A stretch of 64,000 nt of DNA from Hygrocybe punicea (GCA_963556145.1 OY744464.1:5394001-5458000); one strand, 5' to 3'. Counted from the first letter of the stretch, positions 43,196 through 55,079 are shown. Notes: generated from the sequence alone by a model not told the origin. Numbers and translations: made by a program.

Positions 43196-44540
43196 ATGTC
43201 GTTCGAGCATGCTCCAGTAACAAAAGGTGCCCGTTACGCCTCTGTTCACGCAACAAGTTTTACAATACCAGCCGTTTAGCGCTGATGATGGGGAGCGCTC
43301 TCACCTCCATCGTCGTCGGTATATTTGACGCCAAACATTATCTACACCTCCAAGTAAGATAGACCAAATTACACTTGCCAATCTCAACTCGTACTCCCAG
43401 CTCGTCCCCCATATCTCGCGTCATCATCAAGTGAGGAGCTACTCTAATTGCAACCAAGGTTAATACCCTGAGTCAACCCGTACCCCTAGTACTGGCGTCT
43501 CTTCGTCCACCATTTGGCCTTCTCCAGCTCAAGCGATCTCTTCATCGCCGAATTGGTGTTTTACAGTGTTGGAATTCAGATAGAACGCCAGTTTGGTAGC
43601 GTCAAGTTTGCCGTGAGTCCCACCCTCACCCTGACAATCTCGGGTGGCGGCATCCACATACGTCTCAGTCATTTGCAGTGGTCTCAACGCTAGTGTCCAC
43701 CATCCTTGAATTCCTGTCGCTCCTGCTCTTCCATCGTATTGGCCTGAACTATATCCCTTCAGGACCCTCTACGCTTCTCTTCAGCATACTCTACCAGTAC
43801 TCCAGAATCGTCCCCTCCTCGTACGACTTTCGCATTTTTGGAGTCCCCCTCAACAATAAAATTTTCGTGTACATTCTCGCACTTCAGGTGCGGAAACGCT
43901 CCTCCTTTCTCGTATCCTCTCTCTCGGTCCTCAACTCATGCATCGAAATATGCAGCTCGCTATTAGCCGCCTCCCCGGATCGGCCGCTGTAGCTATCATC
44001 GGCATCCTCACAGGCCAGATATACCGCTCCGACCTTGCAAATCTAAAATCCTATCGCCTACCGCCCGCCATCGTCCGCTTCTCTGTGCGATTCCTGCTAC
44101 CACTAATCGGTTCCACGCGTGCAGCACGCCGCAACAATCGCGCCCTACCAGATCCTGCCAGGACGGCCTCCCCAGGCACGGGCACCCAGAATGACGAAGT
44201 TGTAACCACAGCCCGGACGACACCCTCCACTGGAGGCCGGTCAGAAAACACTTCCGAGGGCGGATCTAGGCCCGGAAGCTCGGTCATGAGGGAGTGGATG
44301 AACGAGTTGACAGGTGGCGGAATGGAGCACGCAGGTACCAGCAGTCTGCGTATCCCCGGTGACACAGAAATCACTACGCTGATGAGCATGTTTCCCAATA
44401 TCGAGCGCGAAGTTATCGTGGCGGCATTGCAGCGAAGGTAGGACAATTTCCCTGTTCTTGCCGAAACTATGAACGTACTCATTGACGTCTGCCCCAGCCC
44501 GAATGTTGAGGAGGCTGTAGAGACCCTGTTGGTTTCGTAG
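43196..44540 (+). CDS. Dsc2/UBAC2-like rhomboid-family membrane protein with CUE/UBA end
   Basis: Exon 1 is MSFEHAPVTK. Following exons read LTSIVVGIFDAKHYLHLQ, LVPHISRHHQYWRLFVHHLA, FSSSSDLFIAELVLYSVGIQ, IERQFGSVKFA and SFAVVSTLVSTILEFLSLLL, then GLNYIPSGPSTLLFSILYQY. The YWRLF.HHLAF block, the FGSVKFA turn and several membrane helices place it with rhomboid-like pseudoproteases. An intron joins IFVYILALQ to LAISRLPGSAAVAIIGILTG. A Ser/Gly/Thr-rich linker leads to DTEITTLMSMFPNIEREVI and SPNVEEAVETLLVS, a CUE/UBA-type ubiquitin-binding domain. This arrangement matches Dsc2 of the Golgi Dsc ubiquitin ligase (SREBP processing) or UBAC2. About 320 residues. Stop at 44538-44540. Confidence 0.83.
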
Positions 44541-44691
44541 GGGCAACTCCATTTGCGAGGCTTTGGACGTCCATGCGATATTTATTGCTTTAGATATCTC
44601 CATTTAATCGCAATGCGTATACTTTATGTGCTATTTCACATGACACACTGATCCAAGATTAAATGAACGATTAAAAGAAGACAAGTGGTGG

Positions 44692-46776
44692 TCATATCCC
44701 AGAATCGTGTTCTTCATCGAAGCCTTCTTCGTCCTCGTCGCCAGTGGTGAATGCGGTCGTTGGCACTGCATAAAGGCGGATCACCGGCTGGATTTTACAT
44801 TAAATTTGTACACAAAGTGGCCCGCAAGCAAAAAAGAACACATACCTTGTTGGGATCTTTGATCAACACATACTTGCCTTCAGGCATTTTCATGCATAGA
44901 TCTGTTACGGTCCTGACAATTCCCCACCCGTTGGCGAGAGAGACGTTGAGCTGGCCAGCGAATTCTGTAGGCCGCATGGACGCTGTGCTCAATATCATAT
45001 GTCGTGTATTGTCCCGAGGATTTGCACGAGAAATATATCTGTTAGATAATAGATCCACAATCAGTGCCATACGGAAGAAACGAAACAAAATGAAGAAATA
45101 AACAACTTGAAATCCATCGAGGAAACGAGTAAAATGCATGCACTCACCCAATCTTCATGAGATCTGCCCCCGCCAGCACACTCTGCACCGTCCATTTGGC
45201 GAGCTTGCAGCTGTTGTTCTTCATTTCTGTGGCAACTACAGCCCCACGCTGAGAGTCCAATTTGGACCGCCAGTCAGGCGCCCCACCAGCACCCTGCGCC
45301 CGCGGATCGAACTCATTCAGTGCACGAATGGTGACCAGACCCTGACCTTCGCGAGGGTTCCCAGCACCGGGTGAATACGCGTCAACTTCGGTCCTGACGC
45401 AAATTCTGACGTCTTCATCTTCGGTGATCCCAAGATCAAAGACGCGGTAGCGGTATCCGCATGAGGCCAGCGGCTCCGTCTCCTCAGGGCCGTAGAAAGG
45501 ATTCGGATGGGCGAAATCGACAGCTGCGGGCGTTTCGATAACGGATTGGAATCCGAAGTTTTGATTGATATAAGTTGCCTCGAGGGAAAGCGAGGTGGCA
45601 GAATTGATTGAAGGGGTCTCGGGTACTGCGGTCTTTTCGACAGGGTTGTTGGGATTTGGAGGGGTTGGATCCTGAGGTGGATCAGAAGCATTTTCGTTCA
45701 CCGTGACGGTATCAAAGGGACCACCATCACGTTTGTCGAAGAAGAGATTGTTGCCTTCACGAACGATAACGATATCCCAAGGATAAACAGACCTAGGTGC
45801 ACACATAAGAACGCTGAGTATAATATCAGTGGCGTACACCGTGGCTGTATTTTTCCGTGCAAGCTGTTTCCCGCAGGGCCCGTCAGATGGCATTCGGCAA
45901 CAGACAAATCAGAACGCTTGCCTCTTGGATGACAGGATCATCTGATGTCGTAGTATTATACTTGATTCGATCCACCAATTGGAGTGGGCGTTCAGTCTTG
46001 GTTGTGACACGATCGTACGACTTGTCATATGCGGACAATCTTCCATAGGAATCTCTACGTTTGCAAGATCGTCAGAAAAAAAAGGATATTGCGCGGAATG
46101 GCTTCACAAATCTTCCGGCGGGTCTACCTCAAGCCTCAACTTGGCCAGCCGGTGGAATTCGATCTCCTCCAGCATGGACCACTGAGGAGATATGGCCACA
46201 GACGACTCACGAGCACGGTTATTCTGGAAGGAAATGAGAACTGACAGGGAACGGAACTTGCACCGTAACACGAACCTTTTCCCAATCTCTCCACCCTCTC
46301 CGAGGAGCGCGCTGGTTGCTGCTGCCTCTTCCAGAAGGAAATGTTCCGCGACCTCTTGGTCCACCTCTAGAATATGACCCGCCCCCCCTATTGACCGGTC
46401 GGCCACGAGTGAATGCACCCCCTCTACGAGGCGGAGCCGCCTTATTGTCGACCAAGGAAAACGAAGACTCGTCCTCCACATGGAAGTAAGCGAAGGCGCT
46501 AGCGGATCCACTTCCAAAGGCCTGATTTCCATCTCGGCCCCGCCGACCACCAGTACCACCACCACGGGTGCTCTGCGTGGGTGGCAGCCCAACAGTACTC
46601 TGGCGATTTTCGCTCGAAACGTCGTTCCAATCGGCGAAGCGGCCAAGTTTGTCGGATTTTGAGTATGGGGCGTATGGAATGTCTTTAAACTTGAATTGGT
46701 CGGGAAAATTCGATAGTGATGGACCCCACCCTCCGTCTGGGTTGTCGTTTATGGGTGGTAGAGAGAAGGAAGGCAT
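44692..46776 (-). CDS. translation initiation factor eIF3 subunit D
   Basis: eIF3d is a cap-binding subunit of the eIF3 complex. The start at 46776 reads [40 protein letters not shown] and WNDV, the family hallmark. A long RGG-rich part follows ([17 protein letters not shown]), consistent with RNA contact. Middle exons give [40 protein letters not shown] and [11 protein letters not shown]. Late exons read [54 protein letters not shown] and [20 protein letters not shown]. The last short exon ends [23 protein letters not shown], an acidic tail typical of the subunit. About 560 residues with several introns. It is divergent to IST3 over 87 bases. Confidence 0.94.
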
Positions 46777-46863
46777 TCAGGATGTAATGCAAGCAGAAAA
46801 AAAATATTAGGATGCAGCGTGGGAAGACCTTCGAATTCCTGCCACCACCATGAAGTCAGTATG
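46777..46863. promoter_or_regulatory. bidirectional promoter eIF3d / IST3
   Basis: The start codons are 87 bases apart on opposite strands. An A-run (AAAAAAAATATT at 46798) lies in the interval. Confidence 0.5.
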
Positions 46864-47997
46864 AACCATCTGGTGGACACGAACGTTGCTAATTTGTCAC
46901 TCGATTATCATAGTGTAGTGAGAGAAATCAACAAAATCAATGAACGCGAGTTGGAACTGGGGGCTAGCGGGGCATCGTGGCACGACGAGTATAGAGGTAC
47001 TGGTGTTTTAGAGCCAACTTGGATTCAAGGGTTTGACAGACGCGTTCCGTAGATTCTGCGTATGTGTTTGTTGGTGGACTGGATCTCGAGCTGACCGAGG
47101 GCGATGTGATCACCATCTTCTCTCAGTGAGTCATCTTTAATTACGACCTCAGTTTGTTGAGTCTTCCTCTGCAGGTACGGCGAAGTCATGGACATCAATA
47201 TACCCCGCGACAAGACCACGGGCAAACCAAAAGGATTCGGATTTCTCATGTACGAGGACCAACGATCAACAGTACTTGCCGTCGACAATTTGAATGGAGC
47301 CAAGGTGCTCGAGAAAACTCTACGTGTTGATCATGTCAAGAACTACAAGCAGCCTAAAATTAAAGGCGAAGACGGTGAATGGCAGGAACCTGAAGAACAG
47401 AGCCTCAATGCAAAACCCCAGGTGATTGCAGGTACGTGTTGGCCCTTAAGTCCCGTTGATAAGCATCACTAACTGTATCGTGCCACAGACGGCGATACGG
47501 CATCCGAGTCGACTGTCTCTCGAGCACCCTCTATCGACCCCGAAGATCCCATGCGTGATTATCTTTTGGCAAAACGGAAAGAAGAAAAGGCACTGAAGAA
47601 ATCCAAAAAAAACAAGTCAAAGTCGAAGCATAAGAACGAAACTCCTGAAGAACGACAGCAGAGAAAGGAACGAAAGAAGGGGAAAAAGGCTCGGAGAGCG
47701 GTGTCCAAGTCGGAAGGTGTGAAAGGCGTAGAAGCCCTGCTGTCTGCGCTTGAGAGGCGACAGAACGACGGCCGTCCTCCGCCGCTCCGGTCGCGCAGCC
47801 ACACTCCAGAAAGACGGAGAAAACGTTCTCGAAGCCCACCATATCAAAGTATGCAACGAAGTCGGTCACGACATTTATCTCCCCCCGCTGAACGGCGGCG
47901 GGAAGGGCGTGCTGACACGATTGAAAGCGATGACCATCGACAAGGCAGACCGAGTGGGCAAGATTCACGTTCGCAAAGAAGTAGGCGTAACGATTGA
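46864..47997 (+). CDS. IST3: Ist3/Snu17-like RRM splicing factor (RES complex, RBMX2-type)
   Basis: The RES complex (Ist3, Bud13, Pml1) joins the activated spliceosome and helps splicing and retention of pre-mRNA. The exons read [27 protein letters not shown], then [20 protein letters not shown] and [40 protein letters not shown] and [13 protein letters not shown], the RBMX2 arrangement. RNP motifs are complete. After an intron the tail is basic, Lys-rich ([13 protein letters not shown]), then Arg/Ser-rich ([12 protein letters not shown]). The ATG at 46864 is the first in frame; an ATG lower in exon 1 or a short upstream exon is possible because the first 20 residues are not conserved. Stop at 47995-47997; about 320 residues. 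Confidence 0.9.
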
Positions 47998-50090
47998 AAA
48001 CACTATCCAAGGGGTGAAGACGTTGTTAAGATGTAATCCACCCCTTTCTGATGAATCTCGTCCCGCGGGTCTAATATAAAACGCGACGAAGTCTGTATGA
48101 AGATCGAGGTACCACGGAACCATCGACGAGGAAAATTGAGCAGTTCAGCTGATTGGTTTCTGGTGGACACGAAGCTTGAAGGATAGATTTAGGTACGGAA
48201 GGGTGAAGGAATGATAACAAACCTGGCCAGACCTCCCGCGTAATGACATGTTCATGGTTGCCCAGTTTGAAACTGTCTCGAAACACTGCTAAATTCTACC
48301 TCCGATTTAATAATAACATGGGTATCCAGAAATCAAGGTCAACGCCTCCTCTGGCCGCCGGCAGCGACCTGACTTGGACGACCATTCCATCCCGATCAGT
48401 ATAAGCTATATGTGTCCACCATCGTGGGTGTTCCCACATCATATTGTCGGTGTGGATCTCTGAGAAAGACTCACAGGAAACACAGACAAGCGATTGAGAC
48501 GACGGAGGTATAAAAAAATAAGTCAAAGTTGCGCAGAAGATTACTCCTTGTTCATGCCCAAGTCGTTGTAGTGCAGCCTTGTAACTTCTTCGTATAACTA
48601 TCGGATGGAGATTGAGTTGCAGGGGGAAATGAGTAATTAAATAACGACGCAACATACCTCGGTTCTCATAGTTTAACAGACATGGAATACCATGATCTAC
48701 GGAGAATCGTGGGGTCTGATGAATGCAAAGTGCTCCCGGTCATCCTTTTGTGAAACGTATCAAGGGACACGATGTCAAACGCTCCGATATCGGTATATCT
48801 TTGCTCCTTTAGTTCATGAGCATGCATATGGAAGAGTTCGTTCTCGTGAAACCTGGGTTTGCCATGGCCTGGAATTCTGCTCCTATAGATCTAAGCGGTT
48901 GCCGGCGCAGCACGGAAGACGTGCAAAGTTCACCCTATCGAGAAACGCAGTACAAAAGCCTCCATACCGACAGTGCTAGTCTCGTTTCCGACGTTCTTGC
49001 CAGCGAAGGTCCGAGGCGGGGGATACCGAAGCGGAGTTTAAGTTTTTCCACACGTCTCTCGCTGCAGAACGGGCCCATCGATACGTATCAGTGGACAATA
49101 GAACTAGGGGTCGACGCGTGGCCGCGTCTTACAGGGACCTTGCTTGTTGAAGGTGACAAATTATTTACATCTATTTGTCTTTGACAGAGAATTATGGGGG
49201 GGGATATGACCTTGCAAGCAAGGTGATAAAAAATTAATAATATTTTTGAATGGAAAGAAATAATCATATCAACACAAACAACATAAGTTATATTCAATGT
49301 GTCTAGGTGTTTATTTGTCAGGGATTGACTAGAGACTGTTTACAATAGCAAGCATTTACAGAAAGCTGGGAGAGTGGAATCAAAAAAAATCTGCCCTGTG
49401 GGGCATGTTATAGTGTTTCCAAATAAATACCCCATGCTATAACTAAAGAAAATTGGAGAAAATACCTTCCAAAGCCATCTTATTCTCAGAATTTTTCCAG
49501 AATATTCTCAAATGTATCTAAAGAGAAATTAAATAATCTAGTGAGAAAGTGGATGAAAAGAAGTTATATTTTTGTGATACACTATGCAAATTTCCTGGTG
49601 TCTTCCTTTTCTATTCAAACTTAACCTGTTAGCTCTCCCAATGCAATAATGGTATGTTCTTCCCTGTGGCCTTATGCCTGCACAAACAGTCTTCATGCTT
49701 AATGATTGGACAAAATATTGTATTATTTAAAATCCCTTGCATTTAGGAGAATTTTGAAAAGTACAAATGCATTTAATCAACACTGTAATTGTGCCCTTCA
49801 AGCACCATATTTTTTGGGTTCACTTCTGAGAGAGCTACAGATTATTTTTCATGAGAATCTGTTGCTTTGGCTCGGAAAGGAAGCTTATGTAAGCTATTTT
49901 TTTCAAACTCAGTATCAGAATCGCTATCATTAGTAACAAGCCTGTAGAACATCTGGTGAAACTTGATAGGATGGGTGTAGGTCCCCAGCATGTGACATCT
50001 TTCGATCGTGAATGTACAAGTAGTACCTGTCAATATATGCTAGTGTCGCCACGGCTCGGTCCGGCTCGGCTCGGCTACGGCTAACAACGG
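47998..50090. other. 2.1 kb region without a recognised gene, AT-rich in its second half
   Basis: 48.0-49.18 kb has two unassigned frames: minus 48296-48655 (119 codons) and plus 48816-49184 (122 codons, ending LTGTLLVEGDKLFTSICL). Neither shows family blocks, and I would not call them genes. 49.2-49.95 kb is AT-rich and has no long frames; it includes imperfect inverted words GGGGCATGTTATAG and CCCCATGCTATAAC at 49401 and 49430. From 50048 the sequence turns GC-rich (repeated GGCTCGG) up to the retrotransposon insertion point. Confidence 0.45.
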
Positions 50091-50703
50091 TGTGACGGCG
50101 AGTGAGGTTGTAGACCCGAATGGGAATCTACGGAAAGGGTGATCAGCTAAGAAGTGATCAGAGGAGTTTATTGTCTATAGTCTAGTCAATCCAACCCGAA
50201 TCCAGGGTTCTGGATCAGAGGGGAAGTGAAGGGAGTGGAGTACGAAGACTAATGAGATGATACGAAGCGAGGACTAAGAAGTAGAACTGAAGGGATGCAA
50301 TACGATAGGATGTAATATGATATGGTGGGATATGATAATATATATGTTGTAGTATAAGGGTACATCTTTTATACTACTGGGAGAGATCCTGTGCTGTAGT
50401 AACTATGTACTACAAGCGAAGGCTGTAACTGATGGTAGAGAGGTGGAGCGGAGTATAGGGGGAATGGTGCTATGTACTAAGTAACGGGAAACGAAGATAT
50501 ATCATATGTAACTATATACGTACTGATTCCGGGTCGTTAGAGACATCGCATCTTGAGTATGAACGATTCCGGAGGCGGAATCCGGAGCGGAATCGACGGA
50601 AAAGACCGGAAACGGGCGGAATCGATGATACGTGAATGGGAATGGACGAGGACGAAGTGGGATATGAAGAGGATTCGGGTCCAGAGGGCCCGGAGCCTCT
50701 ACA
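50091..50703 (-). repeat. LTR of element 1 (3' LTR in element orientation), 613 bases
   Basis: Matches 54452-55079 over its whole length except for the 15-base duplication present only in that copy and one substitution (G near 50528, A near 54907). Confidence 0.9.
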
Positions 50704-51040
50704 TCCGGTCAGGACTCAGATAGAGACCATCCCTGGTCGATCCATACGAAATAACAAAGATACCGGGGTCGTGGGAATAAATGAGCGGAGGCGATGTCGA
50801 AAACGGGCGGAAACAATGGTACAACGTGAACGAGATCGAAGCCGGCGGGTATCGAAGCGTCGGGAAGCAGTGGTCCGGAGCTACTAAAAGAGGGTGGAGC
50901 GAAACGGCTGGATAAAGGAACAATGGTCACGTGACGGGGCAACAAATACAAACAAGAAAACTTTTCAACGCGACTTCAACAATCTCGACAACATCCTCAA
51001 CAAGCCCAACAAACCCAACAAACACCAACACCAACACCAG

Positions 51041-52518
51041 ATGTCGACGGAATACAACAATTTCCTCAACAATCTCGATGCGGAAACGCGGCAAGACTTC
51101 GAGAGCGCCGTAGCCGAGTTACTAGAAGTCAACGCGGCCGGAATTGATATCGTACGCGACGGATTCGAGAACGAAGCACGGCAATGGGTGGTGAGACGAC
51201 GACGGGCCATGGTAAGAGATCCCGTTCCCGTAAACGGCACGGACTAACGATACGCGACAGCGGAACTACAGGGGAATCTTGACGGAAATCCAAGACAATG
51301 GAATCGACGTGACGGAACCGAGGGATTTCTCGATGGGCGGAGAGATGGTGGTCGAGGTCGAGGAATGGTTGCGGAATCGTGAGGAGTACAAGAAGCGGGA
51401 ACGGGAAGAGGCCGTGCGTCGGGAAGTTGAGGAAGCGTCACGTTTGCAGGAGGAGAAGGAGGAGGAAGCGAGGAAGCAACAGGTCGAGGAGGCGGAAAGG
51501 ATCGAGCGGGAATGGGCGGAGGAATCGCGTCAATACGAAGAGGAGATGAATAGGAGGGCGGAGGCGGAGAAGCGGATCGAGGAGGCGGAAAGGGCGAAGG
51601 CGGCAGAGGCAGCAAAAAGGGATAATGCAGCCGCGAAAAGGGACCGGGAGGAGACTGCACAAACCAGCGATCACGGAAGCGAGGACGAGGAGGACACCTG
51701 GTCCAACCAACAACTACGAAAATACGAGCGGCTTCAAGCACTCAACGCGATCAAACACAAAAAGCTCAACCGGGATAAGAGGGTCAACCAGGACGACGAG
51801 ACCGTTCACGGGGACTACAACAGCGGCAACGATTTCTCGAATGCGAGCGGGAACGAGGACACGGAACCGAAGGGAAAGATTCCGGGGGTAAGTGATATCT
51901 CGCGGACTCGTATATCCGTGGTGCCTAACTAATCTGTAGTACATGCAGTTGTTCCGTATCCAGCAATGCGATGCGTGCGTGACCGCCAACGCGGTTTGTC
52001 GCGGAATCGAGGGATACGCGTGCGATCGGTGCAAAAGACTTAAACGACGTTGCGGATTGTCGACGAAGGGACCGGCCACCGGATCCGGAAAAGCGGAAAG
52101 GAAAGGGAAGGCGAAGGCGGGTAGTCCGAAGAGAAAGGTCGTCGCGAAGAAGATACCAAAACCAGTGAGGAAGCCTAGGTTGCGGACCGGAGAGGCGTCG
52201 ACGAGTAAGCGGACGTTGACCGACGTCGAACCGGATACGGAATCGGAGCGGGACGAAGGGAGACGAGGAAATCCGTTCAAGCACCCGCGGATCGGAGCCG
52301 GAATCAACGACCACGTCCGGGCAGTACGCAAGATGGCGAGGGAAACGCAAAGGGAGATATCGACGATCGCGGATGGCCTCTCGGAGTATGTTGCGGAGGT
52401 CCATTCGAAGCTAACCCGTTGGACGAAGGAGCTGAACCAACTACGCGCGAACCAAGCCCATATCTTTGGCCAACTTGACATGATCGACACAAAACTCGAC
52501 GAAAGGAGAAGGGAGTAG
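51041..52518 (+). CDS. spliced coiled-coil / zinc-cluster gene antisense inside element 1
   Basis: Three exons on the strand opposite to the element. Exon 1 starts MSTEYNNFLNNLDAETRQDF. A GTAAGA...GACAG intron joins it to RNYRGILTEIQDNGIDV and a long charged coiled coil of Glu/Arg/Lys heptads (EEASRLQEEKEEEARKQQ). A GTAAGT...TGTAG intron leads to YMQLFRIQQCDACV, then a cysteine cluster CDAC, a single C eight positions on, and CDRCKRLKRRC, followed by a basic tail and a second helix. The CxxC...CxxC..KRxxC pattern recalls fungal zinc-cluster proteins. Function unknown; similar frames are, from memory, frequent beside repeats in Agaricomycetes. Precise splicing across two introns argues that it is transcribed. 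Confidence 0.6.
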
Positions 52519-54257
52519 AAGGGAAATGGACGGAAAAGGAGGGGAAACGAACCGCGGGACAATGTACATAAAAATAAAATGAGTACATAATAAAATCTAT
52601 AACGGAAAGGGAGAAACGGGTAACTACATAAGCCAGAATCTGGAGGTCGAGGTGGAGGGCGGGACCGGAATACAACGGACACGGAATGGGATCGAAACAA
52701 ACGGGAAACAAGGAAAACTATAAACGGAAACGAAAATATAAATAAGTGGAGGCCGGGAGTGTGAACGGAAAGCGGAACAGAAGACGAAAATGCAAAAATA
52801 GGAGACGGAAACGGGTCTACATCCCCACAAGAGTTTCTGAAAGAAGGTCGGAGGCGGAACGACGAGAGGAGGCGGAGAACTTCTTGCAAATATTCGAGCG
52901 AGGTGTCGAGGGGGCGGAGGTCCAGAATGCGATCACAAAGTAGAATGAAGACGGAAACGAGGAATAAAATAAAATCGAGAACCGGAGTGTCGACACCAAC
53001 ACGATCCCATATAACGGGTGTGCCGCGTGACGGGTCTAAAAACGACGGGGTGCCCCAAGCGGGCGAAGACAGAACCGACAACGATACGGGAGCGGAAACG
53101 ACGAGGGGAACCGGGAACGAAGGGGTCGACATAACGGAATCGGAACCGGAATCGAAATCAAATACAAGGGGTGGAATGGGAACGGGTACGGAGTACTCAA
53201 CCAAAGTCGATGGAATCTCGATAGACGGTGACGGAGGACAATATGGCGACAATATCGGGGGCGGAATGTCTATTTCTGGAGAATCCGATGACAATGGGAG
53301 CGGGTCTGGTACGAGTTCGTGGACGGAAACCGGAGGGGACGAATCCGAAGACGACGGGGACGAAATAGGAAATGAATTGGATAAATCGGTGACCGGCATC
53401 GATAAATCGGGAATGGGATCGGACGGGGACGGCATGGGACTGGACGTCAAAACCTGTAAACAAATAACGGTCTCGACGGGCACCGGAATGGACGGGGACG
53501 GGGAACACGATGACGGGGACGGAGTATACGAAGGACCGGAATGAACGTGGGCGACGGAACGAACAACGGTGGGCGGGATCGAGGTCAGAATCGGGACCGG
53601 AGATGACAAAGCTATGACGGGTGGGGGACTGGGACCGGAATCGGGACTAGAGATGGTAACGGCAAGGGAAGGGGATTTCGGAACGGAGCGATAACCGGAA
53701 AGTAGGAATAAGGCGGCATCGTGGAAAACGTCGAGCGGGTACGGATCGTCGTGGTAATGGTCGGGAAGAAGGTAATGGAGGCGTTCTTCAATACGTAGAC
53801 GAAGGTCTGAGTCGAATCCGTTGGCGAAGAATGTGTTCCGTTGCTTATCCGTTAGACGGCCGTTGTCAAACAAGACACCGGAAATGCGTATGAAATCCCG
53901 GAAATATTGTCCTAAGTCCGCTTTGTTCTCTATACCGTAAGCCAATTGTCGTCGCGTAAGTTGATCGAGATCCGAGATCGTATACCGGATGGAATCCGTA
54001 GCACCGGGATAAAAGTCGAAGACGGCACGTCGGAAAGCGATGAAGTCTTTAGCGGAAGCGGCGGGAAGTGTCGACCAGAGTTCGTAATCGTCGTTGTTGA
54101 GGTACCGTAGCGTGTAGCGAATCTTCATAGCGTCCGTGAGTCCACAGTCGGAGCCGAGCATGTCAATTTCGTCAAAGAAGCGGGGAAGGTCGTGTTCGTC
54201 ACCATGAAACGTCGGGGCTGAACGATCACCTCGGAGAGGCATCAATCCGTACGTCAT
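51714..54257 (-). CDS. Gag-like protein of element 1
   Basis: The first 190 or so residues are gag-like: APTFHGDEHDLPRFFDEID, MKIRYTLRYLNNDDYELWST, FIAFRRAVFDFYPGATDSIR, YFRDFIRISGVLFDNGRLTD and NTFFANGFDSDLRLRIEERL, the capsid-type helical block of Ty3-related fungal elements. The rest of the 847-codon frame is low-complexity Pro/Ser and then hydrophobic sequence, and from about 52.5 kb it runs antisense to the spliced plus-strand gene; that part is probably open by composition and not translated. A zinc knuckle, protease and reverse transcriptase are absent. The start at 54257 (MTYGLMPLRGD) is the first ATG after the primer site. Confidence 0.6.
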   Translation of the reverse strand: MTYGLMPLRGDRSAPTFHGDEHDLPRFFDEIDMLGSDCGLTDAMKIRYTLRYLNNDDYELWSTLPAASAKDFIAFRRAVFDFYPGATDSIRYTISDLDQLTRRQLAYGIENKADLGQYFRDFIRISGVLFDNGRLTDKQRNTFFANGFDSDLRLRIEERLHYLLPDHYHDDPYPLDVFHDAALFLLSGYRSVPKSPSLAVTISSPDSGPSPPPVIALSSPVPILTSIPPTVVRSVAHVHSGPSYTPSPSSCSPSPSIPVPVETVICLQVLTSSPMPSPSDPIPDLSMPVTDLSNSFPISSPSSSDSSPPVSVHELVPDPLPLSSDSPEIDIPPPILSPYCPPSPSIEIPSTLVEYSVPVPIPPLVFDFDSGSDSVMSTPSFPVPLVVSAPVSLSVLSSPAWGTPSFLDPSRGTPVIWDRVGVDTPVLDFILFLVSVFILLCDRILDLRPLDTSLEYLQEVLRLLSSFRLRPSFRNSCGDVDPFPSPIFAFSSSVPLSVHTPGLHLFIFSFPFIVFLVSRLFRSHSVSVVFRSRPPPRPPDSGLCSYPFLPFRYRFYYVLILFLCTLSRGSFPLLFRPFPFYSLLLSSSFVSIMSSWPKIWAWFARSWFSSFVQRVSFEWTSATYSERPSAIVDISLCVSLAILRTARTWSLIPAPIRGCLNGFPRLPSSRSDSVSGSTSVNVRLLVDASPVRNLGFLTGFGIFFATTFLFGLPAFAFPFLSAFPDPVAGPFVDNPQRRLSLLHRSHAYPSIPRQTALAVTHASHCWIRNNCMYYRLVRHHGYTSPRDITYPRNLSLRFRVLVPARIREIVAAVVVPVNGLVVLVDPLIPVELFVFDRVECLKPLVFS

Positions 54258-54451
54258 ATCGGGAATGTCTAAATCGGGATGCGGGTCGGAAAGCGGGTCG
54301 GGTCGAGGAGGTTCGAGGTCGAGGTCGAAGGCGTAAGCGGAACTAAATAACTAGAGTCGGGTAGAAGAGGGAAACGTCATGAAAGTCAAAGCCGACCGTG
54401 GGGAGGGTATGAAAAGACAAAAGAAATAAACTCCTCGCGGTGGGCTCCAGT

Positions 54452-55079
54452 TGTGACGGCGAGTGAGGTTGTAGACCCGAATGGGAATCTACGGAAAGGG
54501 TGATCAGCTAAGAAGTGATCAGAGGAGTTTATTGTCTATAGTCTAGTCAATCCAACCCGAATCCAGGGTTCTGGATCAGAGGGGAAGTGAAGGGAGTGGA
54601 GTACGAAGACTAATGAGATGATACGAAGCGAGGACTAAGAAGTAGAACTGAAGGGATGCAATACGATAGGATGTAATATGATATGGTGGGATATGATAAT
54701 ATGGGATATGATAATATATATGTTGTAGTATAAGGGTACATCTTTTATACTACTGGGAGAGATCCTGTGCTGTAGTAACTATGTACTACAAGCGAAGGCT
54801 GTAACTGATGGTAGAGAGGTGGAGCGGAGTATAGGGGGAATGGTGCTATGTACTAAGTAACGGGAAACGAAGATATATCATATGTAACTATATACGTACT
54901 GATTCCAGGTCGTTAGAGACATCGCATCTTGAGTATGAACGATTCCGGAGGCGGAATCCGGAGCGGAATCGACGGAAAAGACCGGAAACGGGCGGAATCG
55001 ATGATACGTGAATGGGAATGGACGAGGACGAAGTGGGATATGAAGAGGATTCGGGTCCAGAGGGCCCGGAGCCTCTACA
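54452..55079 (-). repeat. LTR of element 1 (5' LTR in element orientation), 628 bases
   Basis: Carries an extra 15-base copy of GGGATATGATAATAT-type sequence near 54700 relative to the other LTR. Confidence 0.9.

Larger units (their letters stand above)
50091..55079 (-). mobile_element. non-autonomous LTR retrotransposon with gag-like frame (element 1)
   Basis: Two direct repeats (50091-50703 and 54452-55079) bound a 3.7 kb interior. They start TGTGACGG and end CTCTACA. Flanks are ..AACGG before and ACGG.. after, consistent with a 4-5 base target duplication; the terminal A makes the exact boundary ambiguous. The LTRs differ by one substitution and a 15-base duplication, so the insertion is young. 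On the minus strand a primer-site-like TGGAGCCCACCGCGAGGAG (54431-54449) starts two bases after the LTR, and the gag-like frame begins near it, so the element is oriented minus. I found no protease, reverse transcriptase or integrase motifs, so it must depend on a partner element to move. Confidence 0.85.

Noticed and set aside
48816..49184. 122-codon plus frame after IST3
   Set aside because: No recognisable blocks, start context or splice partners; left as unassigned sequence.
52903..53544. 213-codon plus frame, Gly/Asp/Ser-rich
   Set aside because: Antisense low-complexity mirror of the Pro/Ser region of the gag-like frame; no splice link to the antisense gene.
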